The translations under genes and the position numbers were made by a program. Below, piece by piece: positions 63,253 to 64,000 of a stretch of DNA of 64,000 nucleotides; the first letter of the stretch is position 1; each line of letters starts with the position of its first letter. The notes under the pieces were generated by a model. The model saw only the letters and a program-made list of their open reading frames with translations. It made no database searches and was not told the origin of the DNA. The stretch lies in NCBI RefSeq assembly GCF_007860125.1, contig NZ_SJPW01000003.1, forward strand, positions 768,764 to 832,763. The letters are read 5' to 3'. This DNA is from Rubripirellula tenax (GTDB lineage Bacteria; Planctomycetota; Planctomycetia; Pirellulales; Pirellulaceae).

Positions 63253-64000
63253 CTACGACAAACTCGACAGGGCTTCGATTTCAGCCTTGGTGAATTTGCG
63301 TTCTAGACGAGCACCCAGTTGAGAAACAACGCGGGCGGATGCTTCGCTGGCCAGGTGGCCGGCTTGGCGCCAAGACATGCCGTTGGTGATGCCGTACAGC
63401 AACGCGCCGGCATACATGTCACCGGCTCCGGTCGTGTCGATGGCTTTCACTTGCACGCCTTCGATCGGAAACGCTTCACCGCCGTGCATCACGATCGACC
63501 CTTTCTCGCCAAGCGTTAGCGCCACATTTTCGGCATGGTCGTGAATCATCTTGGCGCAAGCGATCGCATCGGATTCACCGGTCAAGCTCTTCGCTTCTTC
63601 TTCGTTGCAAAACAGCAGATCGACTGGGCCGGTGATCAGTTCCCAAATCTCATCGCGCATCATGTTGATCAAGAACGGATCCGACGCCGTGAAAGCGATC
63701 TTGATGCCGTGCTTTTGCGCCAAATCCATTGCGCGATAGGCCGCTGCCTTGGTGTTCTCGCCGGTGAACAGATAGCCTTCGACATAGATGTACTTGGATC
63801 GTTTGATCATTTCCTCGTCGATGTCATGCTCGGTCAATGTTACCGACGCGCCCAAGTTGGTCAGCATCGTTCGTTGGGCATCTTCGGTGATCAGCACCGC
63901 GCACGTGCCGGTTGGTTCGCCGGCCGGTTCGACATCGATCGAGATCCCCAGATCCTGCATGTCTTTCAAAAAGAACTTGCCGACGTCGTCGTTGCCGATC
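63253..64000 (-). CDS. PfkB-family kinase, adenosine/ribokinase-like, 5' end beyond window
   Basis: The C-terminal 249 residues of a carbohydrate kinase; the frame is open to the window edge, and the first codons seen read [13 protein letters not shown], matching the usual N-terminal third. Later are [37 protein letters not shown] and the PfkB signature [16 protein letters not shown], with catalytic Asp. The pattern fits adenosine kinase-like members best. About 80-90 residues are probably missing. Confidence 0.9.
   Translation of the reverse strand, partial: IGNDDVGKFFLKDMQDLGISIDVEPAGEPTGTCAVLITEDAQRTMLTNLGASVTLTEHDIDEEMIKRSKYIYVEGYLFTGENTKAAAYRAMDLAQKHGIKIAFTASDPFLINMMRDEIWELITGPVDLLFCNEEEAKSLTGESDAIACAKMIHDHAENVALTLGEKGSIVMHGGEAFPIEGVQVKAIDTTGAGDMYAGALLYGITNGMSWRQAGHLASEASARVVSQLGARLERKFTKAEIEALSSLS

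Noticed and set aside
1-64000. CRISPR arrays, rRNA and tRNA genes, insertion sequences
   Set aside because: No regularly spaced repeats, no conserved rRNA segments, no cloverleaf with a T-loop, and no transposase or integrase motif were found by reading both strands.

Overview
The window looks like chromosomal DNA of a planctomycete, most likely a Rhodopirellula-type member of the Pirellulaceae. This is inferred from gene content and style: a moderately GC-rich sequence with weak Shine-Dalgarno signals, a secreted sulfatase, secreted hydrolases and PQQ-type propeller proteins, a 2097-residue secreted protein, a CsrA with a long extra tail, a BCS1-like AAA ATPase, and a short DnaA lacking domain I. 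No rRNA, tRNA, CRISPR array, transposase or phage gene was seen, so most of it reads as ordinary backbone with lineage-specific secreted proteins added.

Layout. 1-8.4 kb: comEC, a HemX/CcsA-like protein coupled to hemA, scpB with a very acidic tail, a small membrane protein and a cysteine desulfurase. 8.4-14.4 kb: the replication block (dnaA, a 646-bp gap that is the best oriC candidate, dnaN, and downstream a DUF721/DciA-like gene) with a rimB-rimK pair on the opposite strand, then tag. 14.4-21.1 kb: sulfatase, a DUF480 protein, and a two-gene operon encoding a degenerate GalU-like protein and a 1112-residue fusion of an FKP-like sugar kinase with a UDPGP-type nucleotidyltransferase. 21.3-30.7 kb: overlapping rhomboid / TIM-barrel epimerase / peroxiredoxin genes, a Ca-dependent PI-PLC-like enzyme, a GxxExxY protein, an S41 protease, a membrane protein, a small secreted protein and an HtrA protease whose leader can fold into a three-way junction. 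30.8-40.8 kb: phosphoesterase, metK, a vWA pair, an envelope sugar operon (epimerase, GT39-like, GT2), BCS1-like AAA, HIT and csrA. 40.9-58.6 kb: esterase, a receiver/anti-sigma-kinase hybrid, asparagine synthase, the giant secreted protein, bioF, a DUF5009-like membrane acyltransferase, an S4 protein, a secreted protein, a TPR lipoprotein and rnc. 58.9-64 kb: alkaline phosphatase, PQQ propeller protein, Gfo/Idh/MocA oxidoreductase and a 5'-truncated PfkB kinase running off the window.

The coherent functional units are replication initiation (DnaA, DnaN, DciA-like), heme entry (HemX-like with HemA), protein glutamylation (RimK with RimB), sugar activation (kinase/pyrophosphorylase fusion plus GalU-like partner) and envelope glycosylation (epimerase plus two glycosyltransferases). 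Intergenic DNA carries several long palindromes. Two of them, 48 kb apart, share a core containing GGGGTCTGACCC, which points to a dispersed REP-like family. The strongest candidates for something undescribed are the kinase/nucleotidyltransferase operon, the structured htrA leader and the palindrome between rimB and rimK. All functions are read from motifs by eye; no database search was possible.
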